64,000 nt of DNA from an uncultured Myxococcales bacterium (GCA_937980205.1 CALJKW010000010.1:1-64000); one strand, 5' to 3'. Positions 41,743 to 50,554 are shown, counted from the first letter of the stretch. Notes: generated by a model not told the origin, from the sequence alone. Made by a program: numbers and translations.

Positions 41743-44700
41743 TTGGCCAAGCAGCATCTCCTCCTGGTGGATGGAGACGCGAAGAACCTGCGCGTGACGG
41801 AGGTCAGCCTCAAGAAGGCTGGCTTCCAGGTCACTACGGCCATTCACGGCAAGGACGCGCTCGAGAAGGTCCAGATCAGCCCGCCGGATCTCGTGCTCTC
41901 CGAGACGCGCATGGCCGAGATGGACGGCTTCGAGCTCTGCAAGGTGCTCAAGAGCGACGAGCGCTTCCGCCACATCCCGTTCGTGTTCCTCACGAACCAG
42001 AAGTCCGTCGAGTACAAGGTGAAGGGCCTCGAGCTCGGCGGCGACGACTACCTGACCAAGCCGATCTACATCAAAGAGATCGTCACGCGAGTGAAGATGA
42101 TCCTCGCGAAGGTCGAGAAGGAGCGCTCCGAGAAGCGCGAGTCCAAGACCGGCTTCGCGGGCTCGCTCTCCGACATGGGCGTCGTCGATCTCGTTCAGAC
42201 GTTCGAGATCGGCCGCAAGACCGGCACCATCAAGCTCGAGGGCGAGCGCACCGGCATCATCTACTTCAAAGAAGGCAAGGTCATCGACGCCGAGCTCGGT
42301 CGCTTGCGCGGCGAGAACGCCTTCTACCGGATGCTCAACACGTTCGAAGGCAACTTCGACGTGCAGTTCGTGCCGGTCGATCGCGCCGAGCGCATCGAGG
42401 TCTCGACGCAGGGCCTGTTGATGGAGGGCATGCGCCGCCTCGACGAGTGGGGCCGCATGCTCGAGCAGCTGCCTCCGCTCGAGACGATCTTCGAGCTCGA
42501 CTACCAGCAGCTCGCCGAGCGCCTCTCCGAGATCCCCGACGAGGTGAACGGCCTGCTGCGGCTCTTCGACGGCCGCCGCACGCTCGCGCGCGTCGTCGAC
42601 GACTCGGACTTCGAAGATCTCGCCGCGCTCGGCATCATCTCGAAGCTGTACTTCGAGGGCCTCGTCCGCGAGGTCGGCACCGCCTCGCCCGACGGAACGC
42701 CGCGCAAGCCCGGCATCGAGGAGTGGCTCAACACCGGCGCGAACCCGACCGGCGGCGAGCCGCAACAGCAGACGCCCGACACGCCGCCGATGGGGCAGCC
42801 GCGGCCGAACATCGACACGCCGGTGATGCTGCCGATCGTGCCGCTGCCGAGCCCCCCGGTCGTTCCGCTGCCGGCCCCCGAGGCTCCGACGCCGGTGCCC
42901 GAGGCGCAGGCCGCCGAGCGCAGCGCGCAGGAAGAGGTCGCCTCCGCCGAGCCGGAGATGCCGCCGAAGATGTCTCCGCCGCGGCCGCCGGCGATGCCGC
43001 CGGTGATGACGGCGACGCCGGAGCTCGTCGAGGTTCCTCCCGTCGCCGGAGCGGTCGACGAGGTCGAGGTGATGGTGCCTCCGCCGCGGCACACGCCGGC
43101 GGCGCACATCACGCGCTTCGAGAAGCGCGATCGCGGGCCCATCACGCGCCCCGAGTTCCCCGCTGCCGCGGCGCTGCCTCCTGCGGGGCACGAGGCGCCG
43201 GGCTCGCAGTTCCTGGTCGCTCCGCCGCCGTCGAGTGAGATCGAGCGGGCGCGATCGCGGCTGCTCGATGCGTGGGACAAGTTCGGCGGTGAGGGCCTCT
43301 CGTCCGAGTCGACGTGGGCCCCGGCGCCGTCGCACACGCGCGACGCGATGCCGGCGGTGTTGCCGCCGCGCGCCTCTGGGTCGGCGCAGGCGCCCGAGGT
43401 GCACGCCCCGCCCATCTTCGGAGGCGCCGCGCTCGAGAAGGTGACGCTGCCTCCGCTGCCGCCGAACCTGCTGCGCCGGCACGAGCCGCCGCCGCACCCC
43501 GAGGCGCCGACGCCTGCGCCGCTGCCGCCGCAGCCGCTCGGCGAGCTTCCGCCCGAGGCCGTCGAGACCCACGACGAGGTGACGGAGTCGGCGCCGCCGC
43601 CGATGGGCGCGCCGCCGCCTCCGCCGCCGGATACGACTCCGCCGCCGGGGCGGCTGGTGCCGCCGATGATGACGCCGGCGCCGCAGCCGGTCGCGCCGGC
43701 GCAGCCGTCTCCGCCGCCGCCGTCGCAGCCAATTCCCCTCGCGCGCATGTCTCCGCCTGCGCCGCGCGCGTCGCCCGGCAAGCAGCTCGCGCTGCCGCCG
43801 TACCCGGGGCACGGGGCCCCGCCGCCGCGGCAGTCTCCGCGGCCGAACCCGCAGGACCTCGAGGCCTCGTTCTTCGGCACCGAAGAGCAGACGCCGGCCG
43901 TGCTCACCGATGCAGTCGCCGCGGACGAGGCGGTCGCGCCGCAAGTGGCTCGCCCGCCGAGCGACTCGGGGCGGCTCGTCTGGGTCGTGATGCTCGGCCT
44001 CTTCGTGGGCGGGCTCGGCACCGCCGCGTACCTGTTCACGACCGACTGGGGCGCGACGGAGACGACCGAGCCGGTCCTGCCGGTCGTCACCGAGGCGACG
44101 CCGGACGCCGGCGAAGCGCCGATGGTGGTGGCGCCTGCCGTCGTGGAGGATGCCGGAGCCGAGGTCGCCGCCGCCGTCGACGTCGTCGACGCGGGCGCGG
44201 GGCAGGTCGCGGTCGCTCCGGCGGTGAAGGACGCCGGGGCCGCCGTCGCCGTGGTGCCGGTGGTCGACGCCGGAGCCGTCGCGGTGGCGCCCGCCGTGAA
44301 GGACGCGGGCAGCGCCGTCGCCGTGGCTCCCGCGGTGAAAGATGCGGGCACCGCCGCGGTGGCGGTCGTCGCCGAGATCCCGGATGCGGGCGCGAAGGTG
44401 GCGGCGCCTCCTCCGGCCGCGGGCGACTTCGACGCGCTGCTCGCCGAGGCGAAGACGCAGGTGCAGAAGCAGCGCTGGCGCGGCGCGATTCAGGCGTACC
44501 GCAAGGCCCTCGAGATGAAGCCCGACTCGCAGGAGGCGAAGACCGGCCTCGGCATCGCGCTCGTGATGGGCGAGACCGGCTTCAAGGAAGCGGTGCCGCT
44601 GCTGAAGGACGGCGTGAAGGAAGATCCGCAGAACGCGCAGGCGTGGCTGGCGCTCGGCATGGCGTACCAGAACATCGGGCAGGACCGCGCCGCCAAGCAG

Positions 44701-44781
44701 CCGTACCAGGAGTACCTCAAGCTGAAGCCCAAGGGTCCGACGAGCGACGAGATTCGGATGGCGCTCGAGGCCATGAAGTAG
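41743..44781 (+). CDS. Pseudo-receiver/DUF4388/transmembrane/TPR signalling protein
   Basis: 1012 residues from a TTG start, with AAGGAG 5 nt upstream. Residues 5-120 are a response-regulator receiver: VDGDAKN, DLVLSETRMAEMDG, Thr84 and the conserved Lys106 in LTKPI. The phosphoacceptor Asp is replaced by Glu54, so the domain is probably locked in an active-like state. Residues 135-290 are a DUF4388 domain (SDMGVVDLVQTFEIGRKTGTIKLEGERTGIIYFKEGKVIDAE; shortened). A long Pro-rich linker is followed by one transmembrane helix (about 745-765, LVWVVMLGLFVGGLGTAAYLF) and about 230 residues of Ala/Val/Asp-rich repeats and TPRs. It may be a membrane scaffold transmitting kinase or c-di-GMP signals. 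Confidence 0.85.
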   Translation: MAKQHLLLVDGDAKNLRVTEVSLKKAGFQVTTAIHGKDALEKVQISPPDLVLSETRMAEMDGFELCKVLKSDERFRHIPFVFLTNQKSVEYKVKGLELGGDDYLTKPIYIKEIVTRVKMILAKVEKERSEKRESKTGFAGSLSDMGVVDLVQTFEIGRKTGTIKLEGERTGIIYFKEGKVIDAELGRLRGENAFYRMLNTFEGNFDVQFVPVDRAERIEVSTQGLLMEGMRRLDEWGRMLEQLPPLETIFELDYQQLAERLSEIPDEVNGLLRLFDGRRTLARVVDDSDFEDLAALGIISKLYFEGLVREVGTASPDGTPRKPGIEEWLNTGANPTGGEPQQQTPDTPPMGQPRPNIDTPVMLPIVPLPSPPVVPLPAPEAPTPVPEAQAAERSAQEEVASAEPEMPPKMSPPRPPAMPPVMTATPELVEVPPVAGAVDEVEVMVPPPRHTPAAHITRFEKRDRGPITRPEFPAAAALPPAGHEAPGSQFLVAPPPSSEIERARSRLLDAWDKFGGEGLSSESTWAPAPSHTRDAMPAVLPPRASGSAQAPEVHAPPIFGGAALEKVTLPPLPPNLLRRHEPPPHPEAPTPAPLPPQPLGELPPEAVETHDEVTESAPPPMGAPPPPPPDTTPPPGRLVPPMMTPAPQPVAPAQPSPPPPSQPIPLARMSPPAPRASPGKQLALPPYPGHGAPPPRQSPRPNPQDLEASFFGTEEQTPAVLTDAVAADEAVAPQVARPPSDSGRLVWVVMLGLFVGGLGTAAYLFTTDWGATETTEPVLPVVTEATPDAGEAPMVVAPAVVEDAGAEVAAAVDVVDAGAGQVAVAPAVKDAGAAVAVVPVVDAGAVAVAPAVKDAGSAVAVAPAVKDAGTAAVAVVAEIPDAGAKVAAPPPAAGDFDALLAEAKTQVQKQRWRGAIQAYRKALEMKPDSQEAKTGLGIALVMGETGFKEAVPLLKDGVKEDPQNAQAWLALGMAYQNIGQDRAAKQPYQEYLKLKPKGPTSDEIRMALEAMK

Positions 44782-44784
44782 GTC

Positions 44785-45783
44785 GTGATCACCCTGGGCA
44801 TCGAGACGTCGTGCGACGAGACCGCTGCGGCGCTCGTGCGGGATGGGCGCGAGGTGCTCGCGGACGTCGTCTCCACGCAGATCGACATCCACCGCCGCTG
44901 GGGCGGAGTCGTCCCCGAGCTCGCCTCGCGCAACCACGTCGTGCAGGTGATGCCGGTCATCGAGGAGGCGTTCTCGCGCGCGAAGGTCTCTCTCGACGAC
45001 GTCGACGAGATCGCCGTGACGTCGGGCCCGGGCCTGCAGGGCGCGCTGCTCGTCGGCCTCGAGGTCGCGAAGGGCATGGCGGCGGCGCGCGGCATTCCGT
45101 TCGTCGGCGTGAATCACCTCGAGGGCCACCTGCTCGCGGCGCGGCTGATGCCCGAGCCTCCGCAGCCTCCGTTTCTGGGGCTCGTCGTCAGCGGCGGCCA
45201 CACGACGTTGTACGAGTGTCCGGTGCTCGGCACGTACGTGAAGCTCGGCACGACGCGCGACGACGCGGCCGGCGAGGCGTACGACAAGGTCGCGAAGGTG
45301 CTCGGCCTGCCGTACCCCGGCGGGCTGCCGATCGATCAGCTCGCGCAGAAGGGCGACCCGAAGGCGATTCGGTTCCCGCGCGCGCTGCCCGAGCGCGAGG
45401 TGCTCGACTGGAGCTTCTCGGGCCTCAAGACTGCGGTGAGCCTGCACGTGAAGGCGCACGGCGTGCCCGAGGGCCAGGCGCTCGCCGACCTGTGCGCGTC
45501 GTTTCAAGAGGCCGTCGCCGACGCGCTGACGCGCAAGCTGCAGCTCGCGGTGAAGCGGAAGCGCGCGACGAGCGTGGTGCTGTGCGGCGGCGTGGCGGCG
45601 AACTCGCGGCTGCGGGCGCTCGCGAAGGAGCGCGTGGAAGAGGAGGGCGCGCGGCTCTTCCTGCCGTCCATCGCGCTGTGCACCGACAACGGGGCGATGA
45701 TCGCCGTCGCCGGTTACGAAGCCCTGCGGCGCGGCGTGCGCTCGGACTTCGCGCTCGACGCCGACCCGAACTGGCGGATCTGA
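44785..45783 (+). CDS. tsaD: tRNA N6-threonylcarbamoyladenosine transferase TsaD
   Basis: 332 residues from a GTG start. The ASKHA fold has all hallmarks: LGIETSCDETAAALV, GGVVPELASRNHV (metal His), VNHLEGHLLAA (metal HxxxH), LVVSGGHTTLY, DDAAGEAYDKVAKVLGLPYPGG and LCGGVAANSRLR. TsaD transfers threonylcarbamoyl to A37 of ANN-decoding tRNAs with TsaB/E. The start is 4 nt after the pseudo-receiver gene stop, and the rsmA gene follows 7 nt after its stop. Essential, conserved. Confidence 0.98.
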   Translation: MITLGIETSCDETAAALVRDGREVLADVVSTQIDIHRRWGGVVPELASRNHVVQVMPVIEEAFSRAKVSLDDVDEIAVTSGPGLQGALLVGLEVAKGMAAARGIPFVGVNHLEGHLLAARLMPEPPQPPFLGLVVSGGHTTLYECPVLGTYVKLGTTRDDAAGEAYDKVAKVLGLPYPGGLPIDQLAQKGDPKAIRFPRALPEREVLDWSFSGLKTAVSLHVKAHGVPEGQALADLCASFQEAVADALTRKLQLAVKRKRATSVVLCGGVAANSRLRALAKERVEEEGARLFLPSIALCTDNGAMIAVAGYEALRRGVRSDFALDADPNWRI

Positions 45784-45790
45784 GACCGAC

Positions 45791-46597
45791 ATGCACGCGC
45801 GCGACCTGCTCAAGCAGCTGGGCCTGAGGGCGAAGGAGAGCTGGGGCCAGAACTTTCTCTCCGACGAGGGCGTGCTCGCCGACATCGCCGACGCGTGCCG
45901 GCTGTCGAAGGGCGAGACGGTGGTGGAGCTGGGCCCGGGCCTGGGCTCGCTCACGCGCGCGCTGCTCGCGACCGGCGCGCGCGTCGTCGCGGTGGAGCGG
46001 GATCGCGACATGGTCGCGGCGCTCGAGGGCATGAAGCTCGACGGGCTCACCGTCGTCGCCGGCAACGCGGCTCAGACCGAGTTCGCCAAGGTCGCCGGCG
46101 TCGACGACGTGGTCGTCGCGGGGAACCTGCCGTACCACCTGTCGAGCCCGATCCTGTTCCAGGTGCTCGAGCAGGCCTCGAGCGTGAAGCGCGCGGTGTT
46201 CACGCTGCAGAAGGAGGTCGTCGAGCGCCTCGCCGCAGAGCCCGGCGGCCGCGACTACGGCCTGCTCACCGTGCTGCTGGGGCTGCGGTACCACGCGGAG
46301 AAGGTGATGGACCTGCCGGCCTCGTACTTCCACCCGCCGCCGAAGGTGGACTCGGCGGTCGCGGTGTTCGAGCGGCTTGCGAAGCCGCGGGCCGAGGTGA
46401 CGAGCGACGCGCGCTTCAAGAAGGTGGTGAAGGCGGGGTTTGCGCACCGGCGCAAGACGCTGCTCAACTCGCTCAAGAGCGAGCCCTCGCTCGGTGACGT
46501 TCAGGCGGCGCTGGAGAGGGCCGGCATCGACGGGAAGCGGCGCGCGGAGACGCTCAGCGTGGAGGAGTTCGCTGCGCTCGAGCGGTCACTTCCCTGA
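45791..46597 (+). CDS. rsmA: 16S rRNA dimethyladenosine transferase RsmA (KsgA)
   Basis: 268 residues. SWGQNFLSD at the N-terminus, VVELGPGLGSLTRALL as SAM motif I, VVAGNLPYHLSSPILF with the NLPY catalytic motif, and VDSAVAVFE are standard for KsgA, which dimethylates A1518 and A1519 of 16S rRNA. Length is that of the E. coli protein. Start ATG is 7 nt after TsaD stop, so probably one transcript with tsaD, an arrangement seen in many bacteria near translation genes. Its last 12 nt overlap the opposing coiled-coil gene. Confidence 0.97.
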   Translation: MHARDLLKQLGLRAKESWGQNFLSDEGVLADIADACRLSKGETVVELGPGLGSLTRALLATGARVVAVERDRDMVAALEGMKLDGLTVVAGNAAQTEFAKVAGVDDVVVAGNLPYHLSSPILFQVLEQASSVKRAVFTLQKEVVERLAAEPGGRDYGLLTVLLGLRYHAEKVMDLPASYFHPPPKVDSAVAVFERLAKPRAEVTSDARFKKVVKAGFAHRRKTLLNSLKSEPSLGDVQAALERAGIDGKRRAETLSVEEFAALERSLP

Positions 46598-46993
46598 AGC
46601 GGCTTCGAGGCGGTCGAGTCGCGCATCGACTTCGTCGAAGCGGTCTTCGGTGAACTTCGCGAACTCAGACAGGAGCTTCGCGAGTCGCGCGAACTGACCC
46701 ACGTTCGCTTTCATGCTCGCTGACAGGACGGTCTGGTCGTCACTGAGCTGATCGACTCGCTCGCTCAGCTGCATCGTCTGCTCGCTGAGCTGCATCGTCT
46801 GCTCGCTGAGCTGCCTGACGTGCTCGCTCAATTGCTTCGTCTGTTCGCTGAGCTGTCGGGTCTGCCCGCCGAGCTGTTTCGTGTGGTCGGTGACGAGCTT
46901 CATGTGCTCGCTCTGCTGCTTCATCGATTCCTTCAGCTCGGAGGCCTGCGCCACGAGCTGCAGAACGATGTCTCCCCCGGTTGAACGCGCCAT
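46586..46993 (-). CDS. Heptad-repeat coiled-coil protein
   Basis: 135 residues. From about residue 30 a nearly perfect heptad series runs: HMKLVTDHTKQLGGQTRQLS then QLSEQTKQLSEHVRQLSEQT and further, with Leu at each 'd' position. It is probably a short trimeric or dimeric coil, ending in LDRLEAASGK. The DNA repeats are 21-nt units. The ORF is maintained by coding-like third-position bias and by its start, an ATG 30 nt from the divergent upstream DNA. No family was recognised. The end overlaps rsmA convergently by 12 nt. Confidence 0.65.
   Translation of the reverse strand: MARSTGGDIVLQLVAQASELKESMKQQSEHMKLVTDHTKQLGGQTRQLSEQTKQLSEHVRQLSEQTMQLSEQTMQLSERVDQLSDDQTVLSASMKANVGQFARLAKLLSEFAKFTEDRFDEVDARLDRLEAASGK
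46760..46870 (-). repeat. 21-nt coding repeats for heptads
   Basis: Five or so imperfect 21-nt units reading (minus strand) as CAGCTGAGCGAGCAGACG, encoding QLSEQT[KM]. Two adjacent units are almost identical, so recent duplication is likely. Confidence 0.75.
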
Positions 46994-47022
46994 GCGCGGA
47001 GCATAGCGCGCGGGTCTGACGC

Positions 47023-47196
47023 TCAGTCCATCGGGTGCAGGCGCTTGAGCGCCGCGACGACCTTCTCCTTCGCTGCCTTCTTCTTCGGCAGGGGAGCAGG
47101 CGCAGCTGCCTTCGGCGACGCGGCGATGGTGTAGCGCTTCGTCAGCGCCTCGGCTTTCTCCACCACCTCGACCGGAACCTTCTTCGGCGTCGCCAT
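47023..47196 (-). CDS. Small Lys/Ala-rich protein
   Basis: 57 residues: MATPKKVPVEVVEKAEALTK, then Ala/Pro/Lys-rich (KAAAPAPLPKKKAAKEK), ending LKRLHPMD. It looks like a small basic protein, perhaps nucleic-acid-binding. The ATG lies 5 nt downstream of the preceding gene's stop, implying a two-gene unit. It is too short to recognise; the coding claim rests on a clean start, proper spacing and codon bias. Confidence 0.55.
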   Translation of the reverse strand: MATPKKVPVEVVEKAEALTKRYTIAASPKAAAPAPLPKKKAAKEKVVAALKRLHPMD

Positions 47197-47201
47197 GGGC
47201 G

Positions 47202-47480
47202 TCAGTACTTCCGCTTTTGGGCGATGGTTTTCAAGAGCCCGCCGTTCATCGCGAGGAACGCGCGGAAGTCGGCCTCGGGCAGGTTCATGCGCTTGAGCAC
47301 GCCGGTGATGAGCTCATCCACCGGAGCGGCGTCGGCCTTCTTCAGCTCCATCGCAATCTTCAGCATCGCGACGCCGTAGAGCGGCGAGGCGGCGACCTCG
47401 CTCGGCACCGGCGCCGTGGTGGAAGTGGTCTCGTCCGCCCGCTGCTTCAGCTGTACGACGGCCCCTCTCCGAAGTGACAT
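47202..47480 (-). CDS. Small protein of unknown function, first of a two-gene unit
   Basis: 92 residues beginning MSLRRGAVVQLKQRADETTS. The C-terminal half is helical and regular: VAMLKIAMELKKADAAPVDELITGVLKRMNLPEADFRAFLAMNGG, ending in basic KTIAQKRKY. No family recognised. ATG at 47480; the start region has the palindrome-like CATGTCATG. With the small gene 5 nt downstream it resembles a toxin-antitoxin layout, but no known TA domain is seen. Confidence 0.55.
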   Translation of the reverse strand: MSLRRGAVVQLKQRADETTSTTAPVPSEVAASPLYGVAMLKIAMELKKADAAPVDELITGVLKRMNLPEADFRAFLAMNGGLLKTIAQKRKY

Positions 47481-47641
47481 GACATGACCATACGTGACCC
47501 GATCTGAGTCGTCAAAAAACACTGATCTTCTTGAGGAAAACCTCGCCGTGGTTGCCCGGCACCGGGGCCGCATGGTTGTATGCGCGACCTTCGTTCCAGG
47601 CCGATTTACCGGCCCTGGAGCGATTTTTCTGGAGAGGGGAA

Positions 47642-48292
47642 GTGAGTCAGAGCGAGCACCGCTACATCGTGGTCGAAGGCCCGATCGGCGTCGGCAAGTC
47701 GTCGCTCACGAACATCCTCTCGGAGCGTTTCGCCGCCCGCAAAGTGATGGAGGTGGTCGAGGAGAACCCCTTCCTCAGCGCCTTCTACGCGGACCGGGCG
47801 AAGTACGCGTTCCAGACGCAGATGTTCTTTCTGCTCTCGCGCTTCAAGCAGCAGCAGAAGCTCTTCCAGCAGGACCTGTTCGCGACGGTGACGGTCAGCG
47901 ACTACCTCTTCGCGAAGGACCGCATCTTCGCGCACCTCACCCTCGACCCGAACGAGCTGTCGCTCTACGAGCGAATCTTCGAAGAGCTGGGCCCGCGCGT
48001 CGCGAAGCCGGACCTCGTCATCTACATGCAGGCGCGGCTCGAGGTGCTGCTGGCGCGCATCAAGAAGCGCGGCCGCGAGTTCGAGCGGAAGTTCGACCCG
48101 CAGTACCTCGAAGATCTCTGCAAGGCGTACAACGAGTTCTTCTTCCACTACCAGGACACGCCGCTGCTGGTGGTCAACACGTCCGACATCGACTTCGTCA
48201 ACAACCCGGAAGACCTCGAGAATTTGATCAACGTCGTGAAGAGCACCAAGAAGGGCACCCATCACTACCAGCCGATGAGCGTTCGGCGGTAA
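47642..48292 (+). CDS. Deoxynucleoside kinase
   Basis: 216 residues. P-loop YIVVEGPIGVGKSSLTNIL, the catalytic region EENPFLSAFY, and the Arg-rich lid VSDYLFAKDR are typical of the deoxyadenosine/deoxyguanosine kinase family (salvage phosphorylation of purine deoxynucleosides). LID motif RIKKRGREFE is present. GTG start at 47642 follows GAGAGGGGAA, an acceptable ribosome site. The gene stands between an unassigned intergenic stretch (161 nt) and panB. In other myxobacteria this kinase is often near panBC. Confidence 0.9.
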   Translation: MSQSEHRYIVVEGPIGVGKSSLTNILSERFAARKVMEVVEENPFLSAFYADRAKYAFQTQMFFLLSRFKQQQKLFQQDLFATVTVSDYLFAKDRIFAHLTLDPNELSLYERIFEELGPRVAKPDLVIYMQARLEVLLARIKKRGREFERKFDPQYLEDLCKAYNEFFFHYQDTPLLVVNTSDIDFVNNPEDLENLINVVKSTKKGTHHYQPMSVRR

Positions 48293-48376
48293 AAGTCGTT
48301 ACCCCATCCTCGATAGGCGGCGACCCGGTAACGGGCGGCGCACTTCAAGCAACACGACAACCCGTCGTTCCGACAT

Positions 48377-48382
48377 AGGAGG
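48377..48382 (+). promoter_or_regulatory. Strong Shine-Dalgarno of panB
   Basis: AGGAGG, part of AGGAGGTGA, sits 6 nt before the GTG start. It is the most complete ribosome-binding site in the window and fixes this start against alternatives. Confidence 0.9.
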
Positions 48383-48388
48383 TGAACC

Positions 48389-49285
48389 GTGAAGGACAAG
48401 GTCACCATCCACAGCCTCAAGAAGCAGAAGCATGCAGGTCAGAAGATCTGCATGGTCACCGCCTACGACGCGACGTTCGCGCGCATCCTCGACGAGGCCG
48501 GCGCCGACGTACTCCTGGTGGGCGACTCGCTGGGCATGGTGGTTCAGGGCAACGACTCGACGCTGCCCGTCACCGTCGACCAGATGATCTACCACTGCCG
48601 CGCGGTGAGCCGCGCCGCGAAGCGGGCGCACGTGGTCGGCGACATGCCGTTCATGAGCTACCAGACGTCGATCGACGAGGCGGTGAAGAACGCCGGCCGC
48701 CTGGTCGCCGAGGGCGGAGCGCACAGCGTGAAGCTCGAGGGCGGCGCCGAGTTCTCGGACGTCGTCCGCGCCATCGTCCGCGCGTCGATTCCGGTCATGG
48801 GCCACATCGGCCTCACGCCGCAGTCGGTGCACAAGATGGGCGGCTACGTGGTGCAGGGCCGCGACGAAGACACGGCGCGCCGGCTGCTCGAAGACGCGGT
48901 CGCGCTGCAGAACGCGGGCTGCTTCGCCATCGTGATGGAGGGCGTGCCGCTCGAGCTCGCGAAGCAGATCACCGCGCGCCTCGACATTCCGACCATCGGC
49001 ATCGGCGCCGGCAAGCACTGCGATGGCCAGGTGCTCGTCTGCTACGACCTGTTGGGCTTCAACCCCAACTTCAAGCCCAAGTTCGTGAAGCGCTACGCCG
49101 ACGGCCACGGCCTGGTGAAGGCGGCCGCGGAGCAGTTCTTCTCCGAGGTCCGCGATCACAGCTTCCCCGACGAAGATCACAGCTTCCGCTCGACCACCCT
49201 GCGCGTCATCGCCTCGAACCCCGACGTCGTCGTCAGCGAGCGCGAGGACAAAGAGAAGAGCGGCATCTACGGCGTGCCGGTGTGA
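48389..49285 (+). CDS. panB: Ketopantoate hydroxymethyltransferase PanB
   Basis: 298 residues from a GTG start with a strong ribosome site. MVTAYDATFARILDEAGAD, LLVGDSLGMVVQG (metal Asp) and VKLEGG, MGHIGLTPQSVH, IGIGAGKHCDGQVLV all match PanB, which transfers a methylene group to 2-oxoisovalerate in pantothenate synthesis. Coupled to panC by GTGA at the stop. First gene of a panB-panC-smpB overlapping run. Confidence 0.98.
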   Translation: MKDKVTIHSLKKQKHAGQKICMVTAYDATFARILDEAGADVLLVGDSLGMVVQGNDSTLPVTVDQMIYHCRAVSRAAKRAHVVGDMPFMSYQTSIDEAVKNAGRLVAEGGAHSVKLEGGAEFSDVVRAIVRASIPVMGHIGLTPQSVHKMGGYVVQGRDEDTARRLLEDAVALQNAGCFAIVMEGVPLELAKQITARLDIPTIGIGAGKHCDGQVLVCYDLLGFNPNFKPKFVKRYADGHGLVKAAAEQFFSEVRDHSFPDEDHSFRSTTLRVIASNPDVVVSEREDKEKSGIYGVPV

Positions 49286-50094
49286 AGGTCGTCAAGACGC
49301 CGGACGAAGTCCGCGCGTGGCGCGCGAGCGCAGGAAGGCTCGCGCTCGTGCCGACGATGGGCTTTCTGCACGAAGGCCACCTCTCGCTGATGCGCGAGGG
49401 CGTCCGTCGCGCGGGCACGTGCGCGGCGACCATCTTCGTGAACCCGACGCAGTTCGGGCCGAAGGAAGATCTCTCCCGCTACCCGCGCGACCTCGAGGGA
49501 GACCTCGCCAAGTGCGAGTCCGCCGGCGTCGCGCTCGTCTACGCCCCCGAGCCCGCGACCGTGTACCCGAAGGGCTACCAGACGTACGTGACGGTCGAAG
49601 ACGTCTCACAGGGCCTCGACGGGGCCTCGCGGCCGGGGCACTTCCGCGGCGTGGCGACGGTCGTCACGAAGCTGCTCGCGCTGTTCCGCCCCGACGTCGC
49701 GCTGTTCGGCGAGAAGGACTACCAGCAGCTGCAGGTCATCAAGGCGCTGGCGCGGGACCTGGAGCTCGGCGTCGAGATCGTCGGCCAGCCGACGGTGCGC
49801 GAGAGAGACGGCCTGGCGATGAGCTCGCGCAACGCGTACCTCTCGGCGGAAGACCGGCAGCGGGGCCTGGGCCTGTCGCGCGGGCTGTTCAAGGCGCGCG
49901 ACTCGAAGGAGAAGGACGTCGCGAAGCTGCTGGAGCTCATCCGCTCGGAGCTCAAGGACGTGCGCGAGGACTACGTCGCGATCGTGGACGCCGAGACGCT
50001 CGAGCCCATCGAGCGCGTCGAACGCAAAGCGCGCGCGCTGGTGGCCGCGTTTGTTGGTAGTACGCGGCTCATCGACAATGTCGAAATCTCCTGA
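49282..50094 (+). CDS. panC: Pantothenate synthetase PanC
   Basis: 270 residues. VPTMGFLHEGHLSLM contains the ATP-binding TMGxLHxGH motif; IFVNPTQFGPKEDL, GHFRGVATVVTKL, FGEKDYQQLQVI and MSSRNAYLS are also diagnostic. It condenses pantoate with beta-alanine using ATP. The GTG start overlaps panB by 4 nt and the end overlaps the smpB start by 17 nt. The GTG is supported by the coupling. Confidence 0.98.
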   Translation: MKVVKTPDEVRAWRASAGRLALVPTMGFLHEGHLSLMREGVRRAGTCAATIFVNPTQFGPKEDLSRYPRDLEGDLAKCESAGVALVYAPEPATVYPKGYQTYVTVEDVSQGLDGASRPGHFRGVATVVTKLLALFRPDVALFGEKDYQQLQVIKALARDLELGVEIVGQPTVRERDGLAMSSRNAYLSAEDRQRGLGLSRGLFKARDSKEKDVAKLLELIRSELKDVREDYVAIVDAETLEPIERVERKARALVAAFVGSTRLIDNVEIS

Positions 50095-50554
50095 CGCGCT
50101 GAAGGCGCCCGGCATCAAGATCGTCACCGAGCATCGTCGGGCGAAGTTCGACTTCGACATCGAGGAGACCGTCGAGGCGGGCCTCGAGCTGATGGGCAGC
50201 GAGGTGAAGGCGCTGCGCAACGGCGAGGCGAACCTCAACGACGCCTACGGGAATCCCGAAGGGCCGCAGATGTATCTGTGTAACGCCCACATTGGCGCCT
50301 ACAAGCCGGCGGCGATGTTCGCGCACCTGCCGACGCGCAAGCGCAGACTGCTGCTGCACCGCGAAGAGATAGATAAGTGGGCGGCAAAAGTGCGCGAGCG
50401 GGGTTACTCGATTGTTCCGCTCGTGCTCTACTTCAAGAACGGTAGGGCGAAGGTGAAGCTGGGGCTGGGACGCGGCAGGAAGAAGGGCGACCGCCGGGCG
50501 ACCATCAAGGAACGTGAGTCGAAGCGCGAGATGGATCGAGCGAAAGGGTTCTGA
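50078..50554 (+). CDS. smpB: SsrA-binding protein SmpB
   Basis: 158 residues. The core IVTEHRRAKFDFDIEETVEAGLELMGSEVKALRNG and NLNDAYG, LLLHREEIDKW, and the basic C-terminal tail GRGRKKGDRRATIKERESKREM are diagnostic. SmpB binds tmRNA and brings it to stalled ribosomes. ATG at 50078 lies inside panC, so translation is coupled by a 17-nt overlap. The tmRNA gene itself was not found in the window. Confidence 0.97.
   Translation: MSKSPDALKAPGIKIVTEHRRAKFDFDIEETVEAGLELMGSEVKALRNGEANLNDAYGNPEGPQMYLCNAHIGAYKPAAMFAHLPTRKRRLLLHREEIDKWAAKVRERGYSIVPLVLYFKNGRAKVKLGLGRGRKKGDRRATIKERESKREMDRAKGF

Noticed and set aside
41323..46065. 1580-codon minus-strand frame
   Set aside because: Only its last 122 codons (PilZ) are real; the rest is antisense to the pseudo-receiver, tsaD and rsmA genes with Arg/His-rich nonsense composition.
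47023..47480. Known toxin-antitoxin pair
   Set aside because: Layout fits but neither product matches a known TA family by eye; kept as unknown small proteins.
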